DNA of 64,000 bases from Thraustochytrium sp. TN22. Lineage: Eukaryota; Sar; Bigyra; Thraustochytrida; Thraustochytriidae. The translations under genes were made by a program, and so were the position numbers. The stretch covers positions 115,755 through 179,754 of the forward strand of contig JABLUY010000041.1 of NCBI GenBank assembly GCA_013306675.1, in the 5' to 3' direction. Of this stretch, positions 9,956-20,386 are shown one piece after another; within the stretch, counting starts at the first letter, position 1, and every line of letters starts with the position of its first letter. Under the pieces are notes generated by a model. That model was not told the origin of the DNA and made no database searches. It saw only the letters and a list, made by a program, of their open reading frames with translations.

Positions 9956-11629
9956 ATGCAGTGCGACGCGACGCAGTGCCATCAGGTCGCGCTCGTGGCG
10001 AGTGCCATGAAGCGTGCGAGGGGCGGCGGCTCCGGCGGGGCCGCCGGCACGGGCAGCTTTAGGTCCAGGTTCGGCCAGCGCATCCTCAAGACCTCGGGCG
10101 ACGGCTCGTACGTGCGCCTGCACGGGTCGCGAGACGGCTCGGCTGCGGCCGCTGGGTCCTCGCGTGAGCAGCTCAAGCAGCAGCAGCGCGAGCGCCAGCA
10201 GGCTTCGGCCAAGCCGGAGCAGCAGCGCAAGAACTTTGGCACGGCCACCTTCGGCGCCGATGCGCCGAGCCAGCAGCGGTTGCCTCAGGTGCACGTGCAG
10301 CAGCGTGGCGCCGAGGCGCTCGCTTCTGCGGCACGCATCCAGCTCCAGCCGCTGCCGCAGTACCACGGACAGATTTCCACGCAGCCCGGCAGCTCCTGGC
10401 AGGCCCCCGGCCGTGATGACGCGGCCGCTGTGCCCCAGGCAAGTCCGAGCGCCGCGGTGCCGAATGCGGCTGGGTACGTTAGTTACCTGGCGCAGCCTTC
10501 TGTGAACGCAGTCCAGGTATCTGGCTACGCAGCTCCCGCATCTGGCTATGCTGCCCCGGCACCCGGCTTTGCTGCACCCGCATCCGGCTATGCCGCACCA
10601 GCATCTGGCCACGCTGCGTATACATCGGGCTACGCAACCTATGCAAGCTATGCGCGGCCAACTTCTGCCTTTGGAGGCAACGAACCTCAAAAACCTTTGG
10701 AGGTCTCTCCAACAGCCGCAAGGCCTTCGCTCGCGGACCTTCGCTCTGCGTCGCAACAGCGACCGTCAAACGACGCACAATCGGCCTATCGCGCTTCGCC
10801 GCCCGCGGGTGGTCTCATGTACGGCTATGCGCGAGCAAGTCAAGCGGAGCATCATCATCATCAGCAACAGCAGCAGCAGCAGCAGCAACATCAACCACAG
10901 GGGTTTTACGCTCAAGCTTCCCCAAGCGCGCAGCAGCACCGGAGCGCACGAAGCCAGCGCAGGCGCGACCCGGACGTTTTTGCCGAGGAGGTGGAGGAGT
11001 CCAAGGAGAGGCCCACCAAGGACGAGGCGAACGCGCGAATGGTCAAGAGCGAGAAAGACCGCCTCTTTTACAGCCGGAAGCACCGGTCCGTGGAGTACAC
11101 GCCATGCACGACCAAAGAATACCTCAAGACCAAACCGGACAAGTACTACGAGCTGGGCAAGCTGCAGGTGGATCTCAATACAGAGGAGGTGGCGCGCAAG
11201 CGGGAGAAGATCGAACGCATGAAGTCCTACGGGGCCAAACTGCGTGCGATCAATGGGGCGCCCTCCCCGGGCCGCGAGACGGGCAACAATCAGGTGGATG
11301 ACGCACTTGCCAACAGCTGCCAGGCGCGACGCGTTTATCAGCAGCGCGTGGGGCCGGAGGTGCGCGAACAGGCTCTGCGCGAGAAGCGCAAGGCCAAGTC
11401 CGCTCGGCACCGTGCGCTCGAGTTCGCCAAGAGCGTCCCGAAGCCCAAGGTGCGCACACCACAGGACTGCATCTCTCCCGCCTCGTCGCCCGCGCGCGGC
11501 TTCGCGAGGGGTAGCACTGATGCGGTGTCGGGCAAGGCGCTTTCGGATCTCGAGCGGCTCGAGCTTGAGCACGACCGTGCGCGAGAAGAGATCGAGGCCA
11601 TTCGTCGCGACCTCGCCATGTGCGAGTGA
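9956..11629 (+). CDS. Disordered Ala/Gln-rich protein with conserved C-terminal block
   Basis: A 557-residue protein. Residues 1-170 are basic and Gln-rich. About 175-235 hold repeats of SGYAAPA type, followed by a His/Gln run encoded by CAT and CAG repeats (about 300-315). The only block that looks conserved is about 375-440: YTPCTTKEYLKTKPDKYYEL, then a highly charged helix. That pattern (tyrosine and lysine-rich, then G-x-L-x-x-D-L and a charged helix) faintly recalls vertebrate JHY and related ciliary proteins; I give this low weight. A second ATG at 10007 is a possible start. It converges on the lipase gene. No enzymatic function is suggested. Confidence 0.65.
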   Translation: MQCDATQCHQVALVASAMKRARGGGSGGAAGTGSFRSRFGQRILKTSGDGSYVRLHGSRDGSAAAAGSSREQLKQQQRERQQASAKPEQQRKNFGTATFGADAPSQQRLPQVHVQQRGAEALASAARIQLQPLPQYHGQISTQPGSSWQAPGRDDAAAVPQASPSAAVPNAAGYVSYLAQPSVNAVQVSGYAAPASGYAAPAPGFAAPASGYAAPASGHAAYTSGYATYASYARPTSAFGGNEPQKPLEVSPTAARPSLADLRSASQQRPSNDAQSAYRASPPAGGLMYGYARASQAEHHHHQQQQQQQQQHQPQGFYAQASPSAQQHRSARSQRRRDPDVFAEEVEESKERPTKDEANARMVKSEKDRLFYSRKHRSVEYTPCTTKEYLKTKPDKYYELGKLQVDLNTEEVARKREKIERMKSYGAKLRAINGAPSPGRETGNNQVDDALANSCQARRVYQQRVGPEVREQALREKRKAKSARHRALEFAKSVPKPKVRTPQDCISPASSPARGFARGSTDAVSGKALSDLERLELEHDRAREEIEAIRRDLAMCE

Positions 11630-11765
11630 TGGGAAAGGCTCTCAGGTCCGACGCCCTTCGCAGTTGCTGGCTCGCCAGCTTACCACTGCGAATGGTTTGG
11701 CGACGGGCGCGTGCATTAGACGCTCTCCACATACATAAATAAAGGCTTGAGTTTCTATGTCTCAA

Positions 11766-13793
11766 TCAAACAGTCGCGAGTGCCTTGGCGACGGTCACAT
11801 CGGGAGAATCCACGTCAAGGTCGATGAGGCGGTTTAGCTCGTCAGCGCATAGGTCGATGAGCTTGCCGACCTCGGGCACGCCGACGATGGGGAGGTCGAA
11901 GCAAAGGAAACCGTGCGACATTTCAGGAACGATGACGAGCTTGGTGTGACCAGGTGGCGTGAGGTGCGCGAGGCGGTCGGCGAAGATGACGGTCTTGTCG
12001 TAGAGCGGGTCGCGCGCCGCGGCAACCATGACAACGGGCGGAAACTGTGCAAGGATCTCGTCCGAGGCGACGTTGGGCGAGGCCAGCGGGTCTTGGCAGA
12101 CCTTGAGCATGGTCTCCGGGTCCATCGTGCCGAGGTAGGCAGAGAGACACGACAGCAAGAAGGTGTAGGGCAGCAGCTTGTCGTTGAGGCTCCATAAAAT
12201 GGAGGGCGAGAAAGCGCGTCGAATGTCGACCGCCGGGTAGACGAGGAGAGCGCCGTGCGGGCGGCGGTAGCCGTCCTGGATGCATTTGATAATGACTGCT
12301 GCGCAGAGCGTGCCGCCGGCGGAATCGCCCGCCAGCAAGACGCGGTCGGTCCCGTACAGCTCGCAACCGACCTCACAGCACCACCGGTACGCGGCAAAGG
12401 CCTCCTCGACGGCTGTCGGGAAGACGGCGTCTGGGGAGAGGCTGTAGTCCACCGACACGATGGGCACCTTGCAGCGCTTGGCCCAGCGGCGCGTGTAGTT
12501 CTCATGAGAAGAAGCGCTCATGGAGATGAAGCCACCACCGTGAAAGTGCAGGATGAGCGCGCGTTGTGGCACCGCCTTGCGCGCCAGCTTGGCCGCCTCG
12601 CCATGCTCCGTCTCTTCCTCACCGGGGAGAACTCCGACCTTGTGCGCCGCGATGAAGCGTGCCTGGACCTTGTCGCCGATGGAAAAGGAGTGGCTGTGCT
12701 TGACGGACTCGATACCGGCGCGATAGAAGCCACGGATCAGCTTCTTGTCCGGCAAGTTCCACACGTACTGCACGAACTTGAGGTTCTGCGAGATGTCGGG
12801 GCCCAGGCCGGTGAAGGTGACCATACCGCGGTGGCGGCCGCGCTCGCGCGCCAGCACGCCGTAGTAGATGCTGCCCTTTACAAGGCTCGCAAACCGTGCG
12901 AAGTGGTGCTTTTTGAAGTACATTTCGTGCACCGAAGCGTTGGTGACCATGAGCACGTTGAAAAACTTCTTCAGGTTGCGTGCGCAGCGCTTCTTGTCGT
13001 AGAGACCCTCTGCGATGTGCGTGTAGGCATGGTCCTCCTCGCGCGTCTCCCCCGAGGCCACGCGCATGGTCAAGTCGTCCGGCGCGCACGCGCTCCCGTG
13101 CAAAAGCATCTGCAGCACCTCGTTGAGGCCGTGGACCTGCGAGCGCAGCAGCCGCAGGTCGCCGGGCGCGTTCCAGGTAATCTTGCGCTGCTCGAAGGCG
13201 GAGAGAATCCCGTCCACGGTGATGCCGTCATACACGACGTGGTACTGGGTGCTTTTGATGCGCGGTCGGCTCTGCAGGCTGGTGAGCGGTTCGCTGAGGA
13301 TCACCACAATGTATTGGAGGGTGATGGCCACGTGCAGCGCGTAGCCGCTATTCCCTGGCTCGGAGAGCCACGCATGCAGCTCGCCCAGCGTCCCGTTCAG
13401 GTTCTGCAGCTCGTCCGCGAGGAGCGTGAACTCGTCCTTGATGCTGAGCGCGCGGCGCTTCTGCAGGCGCCTTTCCAGGCCGCGCGCAGCGGTCGCCTTG
13501 GCCACGACCTCCGGCACGATGATCATCATGTCCGCGAGCGCCTTGCCGCTGCGCTTCATGCACATCCAGACGTCCGCCAGCACGTCATCGATGGCCTCGT
13601 CATGGCTGCGCGCAGGCCTGGGCAGCTCCGCGGCCACGTCATCCGACGCCACCGAGCCCGCCGCGTCGAAGAGCCCGGTCGGGACGGTAATCTCCGTGCA
13701 CCGCTCCACGATGCTCTCGTCGCTCGTAGCCGCGGTCGCCGAGGCCGTTGAGGTGGTCGCCGCCGGGGGCGGGGTCGCCTCCTGCGCCGCCAT
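11766..13793 (-). CDS. Hormone-sensitive-lipase-type esterase
   Basis: A 675-residue alpha/beta hydrolase of the HSL class. The C-terminal domain has HFHGGGF (oxyanion hole, about 416-422), GDSAGG with nucleophile Ser491, Asp595 in ARDPLYD, and His627 in PEMSHGF: a complete catalytic triad. Residues of about 60-360 match the long HSL N-terminal region (for example an SIYYGVLARERG stretch), which separates this from small bacterial HSL-like esterases. It should hydrolyse acylglycerols or related esters at lipid droplets or in the cytosol. The open frame continues to 13967, but its first codon is TTG and the extension is Arg/Ala-rich, so the ATG at 13793 is used. No regulatory phosphorylation motif was established. 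Confidence 0.88.
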   Translation of the reverse strand: MAAQEATPPPAATTSTASATAATSDESIVERCTEITVPTGLFDAAGSVASDDVAAELPRPARSHDEAIDDVLADVWMCMKRSGKALADMMIIVPEVVAKATAARGLERRLQKRRALSIKDEFTLLADELQNLNGTLGELHAWLSEPGNSGYALHVAITLQYIVVILSEPLTSLQSRPRIKSTQYHVVYDGITVDGILSAFEQRKITWNAPGDLRLLRSQVHGLNEVLQMLLHGSACAPDDLTMRVASGETREEDHAYTHIAEGLYDKKRCARNLKKFFNVLMVTNASVHEMYFKKHHFARFASLVKGSIYYGVLARERGRHRGMVTFTGLGPDISQNLKFVQYVWNLPDKKLIRGFYRAGIESVKHSHSFSIGDKVQARFIAAHKVGVLPGEEETEHGEAAKLARKAVPQRALILHFHGGGFISMSASSHENYTRRWAKRCKVPIVSVDYSLSPDAVFPTAVEEAFAAYRWCCEVGCELYGTDRVLLAGDSAGGTLCAAVIIKCIQDGYRRPHGALLVYPAVDIRRAFSPSILWSLNDKLLPYTFLLSCLSAYLGTMDPETMLKVCQDPLASPNVASDEILAQFPPVVMVAAARDPLYDKTVIFADRLAHLTPPGHTKLVIVPEMSHGFLCFDLPIVGVPEVGKLIDLCADELNRLIDLDVDSPDVTVAKALATV

Positions 13794-15246
13794 GCTCAGC
13801 TTCGCCGCCGCCTCCGGCGCCGCGGCCGCGCCGCGCCGCGCTACGCCAGCGCTGCGGTGCCGTGGCGGCCGCCGTCGCCCGCCGCTGTCGCCCGGGACGT
13901 CGCGCGGCGCCGCAGCGACGGCGCCGGCCAAGGGGTTTTGCGCAGCGCGCTGCAGTGCCGCCTTCAAGTTGAACTGAGGCCTCGAGGCTCGAGGCGCGAC
14001 ACCAGGCCCCCCTCAGCGCAGCGAGCTGTGCCGCCTTCGAGGTGCTGGCGGCGGCGGCGGCGGCGGCGCCCGTAATCGAGCTCACCTCGCAGCGTGGCGC
14101 CCTAGCTTCAGCAACTAATTTGGATGCTTGGAGCGAAGCGAAGCGAGGCGCTGACGCTGGACCTCCTGGCGATGACTTCGTGCTCAGCGGCCAGGAAGCA
14201 GCGCCGCACTTCGTTCAGGTTGTAGCTGAGACTCATCTGTCAGTGAGCTCAGTCGTGCATTCGAGCCGCGATCGCGACCACTGTTTGCAAGTGACCGTGA
14301 CTGGCGTCGCTTCAAGTTCAAGTTGGAGTCGCGGGCGAGGTCGCAGCGCAGCGCAACGACCTCACGAGGCGGTCGCCTGGATGGACGCGTGCATTGGTCG
14401 GCCACGCTGTTGGCAATGGCTGCGCACTGCCTCAGCTCAGGCTTGCCGACGACGGACCACGGACGAAGTAAAGAAACCGTAGGTTTTCTTCCTACGCGCG
14501 AACGCGATCATCTTCTCTCTCTCTCGCTCGCTCGCTCGCTCGCTTGAGAAGAAGGCCTTTCAAGTCGGACAGCTCCCGGCCCGAGGCTCGGGCCCACTCG
14601 AAATCGAGGACTCCGGCGACTCGTGGCGACTCGGGCGACTACTACTACTAGTAGGCGACTCACTCAGGCAGTGGCTGACACAGGCGACTCGAGCAGCTCC
14701 GACTCACAGTCAGAAAGCTTGGCTTAACGACGGGCTTGATGTGAATACCCACCCACCGGGCCACCCAGTTCCGTTATGTGGCGTTACCTCAGTGTCGTCT
14801 CAGCTCAGGCTCATGCAGCTTAGCGGCAGCTAGCGCAGGCCGCCGCTTCTGTAAGACACCGCCTCCGAGTCTGGCTACCTCGCCGCAGCTGGTCCACCGG
14901 GTCTGTGAATACTGCGGCAGCGGCGTGGAGCGCCCGCGCTTCGACGGGTGCCGTTACGTCCAGGGTAGGTAGTTCAGTTTGGGCTTCGTGCCCACGCGGG
15001 AGGCGAGACATAAGCAACCTTTCTGCCCACATGGTGTACCGTTTCTCTTGTCCGACTATTTGTAAGAAGTCCAGTGTGTGCTCCGTGCTCGAGCGGGAGG
15101 CGAGTCATCAGCAGATGCTGTTGCCGTTTTCTTGTCCCAACTGTTTGTAAAGAAAGCTCTCGCGGTCAGCAGGACGCCGAGTGCGGGTGCGTTCAAAAGC
15201 TCAAGGGCGAGCGAACGAGCGAGCGCGGGCAGCTTGGTTTGCCAGG
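13794..15246. other. Divergent intergenic region with degenerate repeats
   Basis: Holds CTCG tetranucleotide repeats (about 14517-14545), a cluster of GGCGACTC-type short repeats (14600-14700), and two degenerate copies of a segment of about 97 bp starting at 14996 and 15093 (shared GCGGGAGGCGAG and CTCTTGTCC-like parts). No convincing gene. Confidence 0.5.
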
Positions 15247-17093
15247 ATGGTGGCGGAGCAGGACGCGGCGCTGCACGCGACATTCCGTGGCGCGGTGCTC
15301 CGCCGTCATGCGAGTGCGCTCTCCAACGAAGACATGAACTCATTGGCTTCAGCGATGCTCGCAGAGCTCAACGCCAGCGGCCGCAGGCCAATCAGATTGC
15401 GCGTGCTCGAGGCGCTCAAGCTGAGTACGATGCTCGCAGTCTGGAGTGTGGTTGGACTGATAGCGTCCCTCGCCTTCTGGATGTCGAGGTCCCATTCGCT
15501 GCGGAGTACCGAGTGGACACGGAGGCAAAGGAACCACTTATTGTCGATCAATACGACGGCAGCAAGCCGCTGGAGTATCTGCTGGAGTGGTTGACGTTCG
15601 ACATCCCTTTCGCTCTTTACTTCACACTCGCCTTTGTACTTTACTGCCGCATGACTGTGCGCGAGACGACCGTGAGCGTTGTCATCGCGTTGGCATCTCT
15701 TCTTCTCTTCCGACTCGGTCTCGTGCCGCGCTTGGGCAACATCGCCATCGTCGTTTTGTTAATCGTGCCACCTCTCTCACTGCGCTTCGTGCTGGGGCCT
15801 GGCACGGGCATGCCCATGGCAGCAGCACGTGGGAGCTTTTCCGTCTTCATCGGCTACGTCCTTCTCCAGGTGCTCACGTACGTACCCACGGACACGGACC
15901 TGCGAAAGTTTTTCGTGGTCTGCGGCGCCTTTCCCATCTTCAAAGAAGTCGCATACATGGTCACAAGGGGCCTCGCATCGCACCTCGCCTTCTCCTCGCA
16001 ACTCCGGGTCAAGGGCCGAGAGCTGCGGCGGGAGATCTCCTGGCTCATGCATCTTTTCCTGCAGATCGTAGCGGCGCTCTCAATGCGGCTCTACAACACA
16101 AGGTTCGAGAACAACTCCACGCTCGTGCTCGCCGTTGCGATCCAGTCCCTCACGGAGTTTGTCTCGCGCGTAACCATGGCACGCAGAGACCGCTACATGG
16201 CTCGCGTTGCTAGTAGTTACAACCGGCGGCAGCGCAGCCCTGCTTACGCTTCCGTCGTCATGCCGGTCCAGCTAAAGCAGGCCATCAAAGCAGTGGGTAC
16301 TGAGAGAGACCTCCACCTGAGCAAGCTTCAGGAGAAGGAGGGGGGGGAGGAGGAGGCAGAGGGGCCAGCCGGAGAGGGAATGATCGCGACAGAAACCATG
16401 TCGAGACCGAACGAAGCGTCAATCTCGCCAGGTGACACGCATTTGGAAACGCGCGTTCAAGCGCACGACCGGAAGAGTGGCTCAGATTTGCTCAAGAGCA
16501 TGAAGGAGTCTGGCTCGCAACGGCAAATCATGGAAGAGTTCCTCCAGGCGAAACCAGCCAGGGTGGCCGTCTACGAGGTCTGCAAGCGTCATTTTCATTC
16601 CTCCGTGGTCGTAGGTGAGATGGTGAGCGAGTACGTTGCCATGATGCTGGTTCCCTTTGTGCTCTTAGGGTTCGAGGACGCTCAGCTGCAGATACCGTTT
16701 GATCAGTACCTGGGACCGGACGGCTTTACCCCGGACCCACTGGATCGTACAAAGCTTCTCTCCGGCACATTACTGCAGCTTGCAGCCGAGCTGGTGGTCG
16801 ACCTGATCTGCGTTGTCTTCGAGGAAGGCGAGGGCTTCGACATTATTAGAGCCTGGAAGCTCCGGCCAACCTACTTTCCCCTCCTCTTTGTCTGGGCGTG
16901 CTGGATGGGCAACGCCGCGGCCCTTACATTCACGGACGCTCGCGACAGCTTCAAAGCGTGTGCCCATGATGGCATGTGCTATTGCGCAAACAGCAACGGC
17001 CTCTACATCGCCGGAGTCCGACAAGCTTATTGCGAGTACATCTATGGGGGTACTGGCATTCCCCCAAACATGACCGGCCACCTTTTGTTGTGA
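15247..17093 (+). CDS. Polytopic membrane protein, tandem copy 1, frameshifted
   Basis: First of two tandem paralogues of an unrecognised family. Residues 1-83 (from ATG 15247: MVAEQDAALHATF, a helix and a first membrane segment ending FWMSRSH) are in one frame. The rest, from FAAEYRVD at about 15495 to the stop at 17093, is in another. At the junction this copy is 7 nt shorter than copy 2, whose sequence runs through without a break. The downstream part has about ten hydrophobic segments, a cytosolic loop with acidic repeats (about 16320-16560) and a Cys-rich C-terminus (CAHDGMCYCANSNGLY). The long downstream frame looks intact, so a recent mutation, an assembly error or use of a later start are all possible. 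The function is unknown. Confidence 0.7.
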
Positions 17094-17596
17094 GGCATCC
17101 GGGGGGGCGCCGCGAGAGTTTTCGACATGCCTACCACCAAACTGAATGAAACTGAAGACTCCATTTGTTACGCAGCCGGGGAACCTCATCACCCTGCCAG
17201 GGACAGAACGAATCTGATTTGATTTTTTTTTTCTTTCTGGCAAATCAAAACGGACCCGGACCTGAATTCCACTGCATCACTGCGTAATTATCACACACCA
17301 CACCAGGTCGTCCGGTGAGTCCGATAGCTCGATTGCTCGAGTTCCCGGCAGAGCGCGGGGATCCGAGGGTCCGACTCGGACGTGGCTCTGGGAGAAACGG
17401 ATACACTGGCGACTCGGAATCAGCGCAATCGAGGTCAGTTGACGGCGTTCACGGTGTGTGGCTGCCAGTGGGGTGCGGTGTCTGTCGACCCTTTCGCCCA
17501 AGTGGCACATGCCGTGCAGGAGGACCCAGATGCGATGCGGGCGCAGAGCCAGAAAGGACGCGCTCGCGCAGCGCAGCGCAGCGAGGCGCGTGCGTC
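17094..17596. other. Spacer between the tandem membrane-protein genes
   Basis: About 500 bp with a poly-T run near 17221 and no gene. It should hold the terminator of copy 1 and the promoter of copy 2. Upstream in-frame codons before 17597 do not resemble copy 1. Confidence 0.5.
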
Positions 17597-19372
17597 ATGG
17601 CGGAGCATCAGCCCGCGCCGCAAGTGGCGGGACGACGAGCGAGCAGGAAGCTCAGCTTGGCAGAGATGGAGAATCTCGCCGAGGAGATGCTCGCGAATTT
17701 CGGTGCACTTGCACGTAGGCCTCTCAAGTCGAGGCTCTTTGGAGCATGTAAACTTAGTGCGGAGCTCATGCTCTGGGGCCTGGTAGGCCTTGTTCCCTCG
17801 CTCATATTCTGGCTGGGAAGGAGGCATACATCCTTCTGGGCAGAGTACAGAGTAGACGTAACTGCAAAGCAGCCCGTCATGATCGAAAGATATGACGGCA
17901 GCAAGCCGCTCATTTACTTGGTGAAGTGGCTGACCTTCGACATTCCGTTCGCTCTCTACTTCAGCATCTCTTTCGCGCTCTACTGCCGCATGACTCGGCG
18001 AGAGGTCGCCGCGATGCTGATGATGGGTGCTGGCATCATCGTATTTAGCCGGCTTGTTCTCCAGCCCGTCCTAGGCTCCATCAGCGTCCTCGTCCTCATC
18101 CTATCGCCGGTCCTGTTCTTGCGGGTGACGCTTGGTGGAGGGACTGGCGTTCCCATGGCCGCAGCTCGGGGTTGCATTGCCATCAGCGTGGGCTACATCC
18201 TCCTCCAGCTTCTGACCTACCTTCCGCTCGACACAGACCTGCGCAAAGGCATTGTCGTCTGCTTGGTCTTCCCGCTCACCAAGGAGGTTGCATACGTGAT
18301 CGCGCGAAACCTCGCGTCACACCTGGCCTTCTCGTCGAGTATTCACATCGAGGGTCGCGATTTGCGCCGAGAAATGTCCTGGCTCATGCACCTCTTCGCC
18401 CAGATCGTCGCCGCCATCACCATGCGCCTCTACAACACGCGCTTCAAGAGCAACACTGCGCTCGCTGTTGCCGTTGCGATCCAGTCCGTGACGGAATTTG
18501 TCTCGCGCGTCACCATGGCGCGCCGCGACCACATCATGTCCCGTTTCCTGGGCGGACTCTGCAGGCATCGCGGGTCTGAGCAGGGCACCGCCGTCGTCAT
18601 GCCGGAACGCCTCCATCGGGCCGTCAAGGCCGTGGGCGCAGCCAACAGCAACAGAATGATCCTCACGCCGACTCCGGTGCAGCAGCAGCAACAGGACACA
18701 ATGGCTGCGGATGACGCGAGCCCAGTCCAGGACACGCCCGGCGCGCTCAAGAATGGCACGAGAACTGCGTCGGATCTCGGCATGGACTTGACCAAGACTG
18801 ATTCGCAGCGGCAGATCATGGAGGATCTCTTGCAGAGTAAGCAGACCAAGGCCACGCACGAAGTCTGCAAGCGCCATTTTCATGCATCCGTCGTGGCGGG
18901 GGAGATGGTCAGCGAGTATTTCGCCATCTTCCTCGTCCCGATTATGCTCGCCATCTTCGAGAACGCGCAGCTGCAGATGCCCTTTGATCAGTACCTGGGC
19001 CCGGAAGGCTTTGTGCCAAGTCCACTAGATCATTGGCAGCTTTTGACCGGCACGCTCATGCAGATCATCGCCGAGGTTGCCGTAGACCTGGTCTGCGTTA
19101 TTTTCGAAGAAGCCGAGGGCTTTGACGTCCTCCGCGCCTGGACGCTACGCCCTCCCTTCTTCGCCTTCGTCTTTGCTTGGGCCTGTTGGCTTGGCAACGC
19201 GGCTGCCATGGCCTTCACCGACGGCCGCGAGAAGTTCGCGGCGTGCGCCAACACAGACATGTGCTATTGCGCTGACGGGCACGGCCTCTACCCTGCTGGC
19301 GTCCGTCAGGCCTACTGCGAGTACATTTACGGCGGTTCTGGCTTTCCGCCTAACGCCACCAGCTCACCCTGA
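17597..19372 (+). CDS. Polytopic membrane protein, tandem copy 2
   Basis: A 591-residue protein, clearly homologous along its whole length to the preceding gene (for example YDGSKPL, WLTFDIPFALYF, MAAARG, DTDLRK, RLYNTRF, VTEFVSRVTMARRD, FDQYLGP). About eleven hydrophobic segments are seen: one near residue 60-78, a block of seven to eight between about 110 and 340, and three near 440-560. A polar loop (about 360-430, with a Gln run) lies between the last two groups. The C-terminus has clustered Cys residues (CANTDMCYCADGHGLY) and an NAT glycosylation sequon. The start ATG at 17597 is chosen because homology to copy 1 begins soon after it. I do not recognise the family; channel, transporter or receptor roles are all open. 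Confidence 0.85.
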   Translation: MAEHQPAPQVAGRRASRKLSLAEMENLAEEMLANFGALARRPLKSRLFGACKLSAELMLWGLVGLVPSLIFWLGRRHTSFWAEYRVDVTAKQPVMIERYDGSKPLIYLVKWLTFDIPFALYFSISFALYCRMTRREVAAMLMMGAGIIVFSRLVLQPVLGSISVLVLILSPVLFLRVTLGGGTGVPMAAARGCIAISVGYILLQLLTYLPLDTDLRKGIVVCLVFPLTKEVAYVIARNLASHLAFSSSIHIEGRDLRREMSWLMHLFAQIVAAITMRLYNTRFKSNTALAVAVAIQSVTEFVSRVTMARRDHIMSRFLGGLCRHRGSEQGTAVVMPERLHRAVKAVGAANSNRMILTPTPVQQQQQDTMAADDASPVQDTPGALKNGTRTASDLGMDLTKTDSQRQIMEDLLQSKQTKATHEVCKRHFHASVVAGEMVSEYFAIFLVPIMLAIFENAQLQMPFDQYLGPEGFVPSPLDHWQLLTGTLMQIIAEVAVDLVCVIFEEAEGFDVLRAWTLRPPFFAFVFAWACWLGNAAAMAFTDGREKFAACANTDMCYCADGHGLYPAGVRQAYCEYIYGGSGFPPNATSSP

Positions 19373-20258
19373 TTTGCTTTTCCATCAATTCCCTCAATTC
19401 ATGTCGAATGTGCAGGAAAGGGCCGGGGCGGCTCGGAGCCGGCTCTGCACGACTCGATCGTTCAGGACGAGAAATTTTTTGACTCGCTCGTTGAGGATGA
19501 GGGTGCGTGGGTGAGTTGACTACAGTGACCCGGGCCGGGAGCAGACCCGAAGGAGGTAGCCAGCCTGCGGAGAAACGCGAGAGGTAGATGGCTGCCATCG
19601 TGACAGTAAGAGTCCCCGATCCTTGAGAAAGGCCTCACCCAGTCCTTCTCGCTCTCGCGCCCGCGCGTCGTAGCAGGGCTAAAGCGTCGGCTTTTTGATC
19701 AGGGATAATCACGATTGAGGTGATGACTAGCTAGCGACTAGCTCTGGAGATCTGGAGACCTTCTGGCGCGACCTTCTCCTGCTATTTGATGGATGGGGAT
19801 CAGTCAGCGAGGATGGCAGGGTCGTCGAGCCCACGGTCGAGATGAGACCCGCCGGCAGTCTGTTGTAAGCACGCTCGCGCTGAGGTAGCGCGTAAGCGGT
19901 GGTGGGGCGGGGCTTCTTTTCGTTCGCCAATAAGGGCATCATTGACGTAGTTTTCATCACCTTTTTACCAGTCCTTTCATTACCTGCACTCGAAGAGTCC
20001 GAGTCCTCCGCTTTTCTTTTGCATTCTTCCCCAAAATTGCGCATCGTGCACGAAGTCTCGCATTACCGTGCACGAAAACCCCTCACGCCCAGGTGGGGGG
20101 TCCCCCTCATAATGAAGGTGGATAGAGTGTCCAGCGTTAACGAGCGCGCACGCGCCGAGGATGAGCTGGGGGGGGACGCGCGGCGGCGCGTGCTTTTGCG
20201 AGGAAGCAAGCTCGAGACAGACACGCTCCCGCGCTCGCCCACGTGGAGTGGACCCCGC

Positions 20259-20304
<46 letters not shown>

Positions 20305-20386
20305 ACCGGAGCGTGGCAGCGCACGACCAGACAGGCACCCGCGGCCGGGCGTTGGCGGCGCTGGCGCTGGCGCTAGCGACAGCAGC
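19373..20386. other. Intergenic region with GGC repeat
   Basis: One kilobase with no convincing gene. CTAG-rich sequence lies at 19726-19745. A run of about 14 GGC triplets (about 20260-20303) sits just before the RhoGAP-like start and is read as poly-Gly or poly-Ala only in spurious frames. Confidence 0.5.

Noticed and set aside
12255-13751. 498-codon + strand frame over the lipase gene
   Set aside because: Antisense shadow; no domain, whereas the minus strand has the catalytic triad.
15078-15494. Upstream in-frame extension of the membrane copy 1 main frame
   Set aside because: It starts at a GTG and is unlike copy 2, while the alternative frame 15247-15495 is clearly homologous to copy 2.
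15480-15510. An intron to explain the frame change in membrane copy 1
   Set aside because: Homology runs up to the junction on both sides, leaving no room for an intron.
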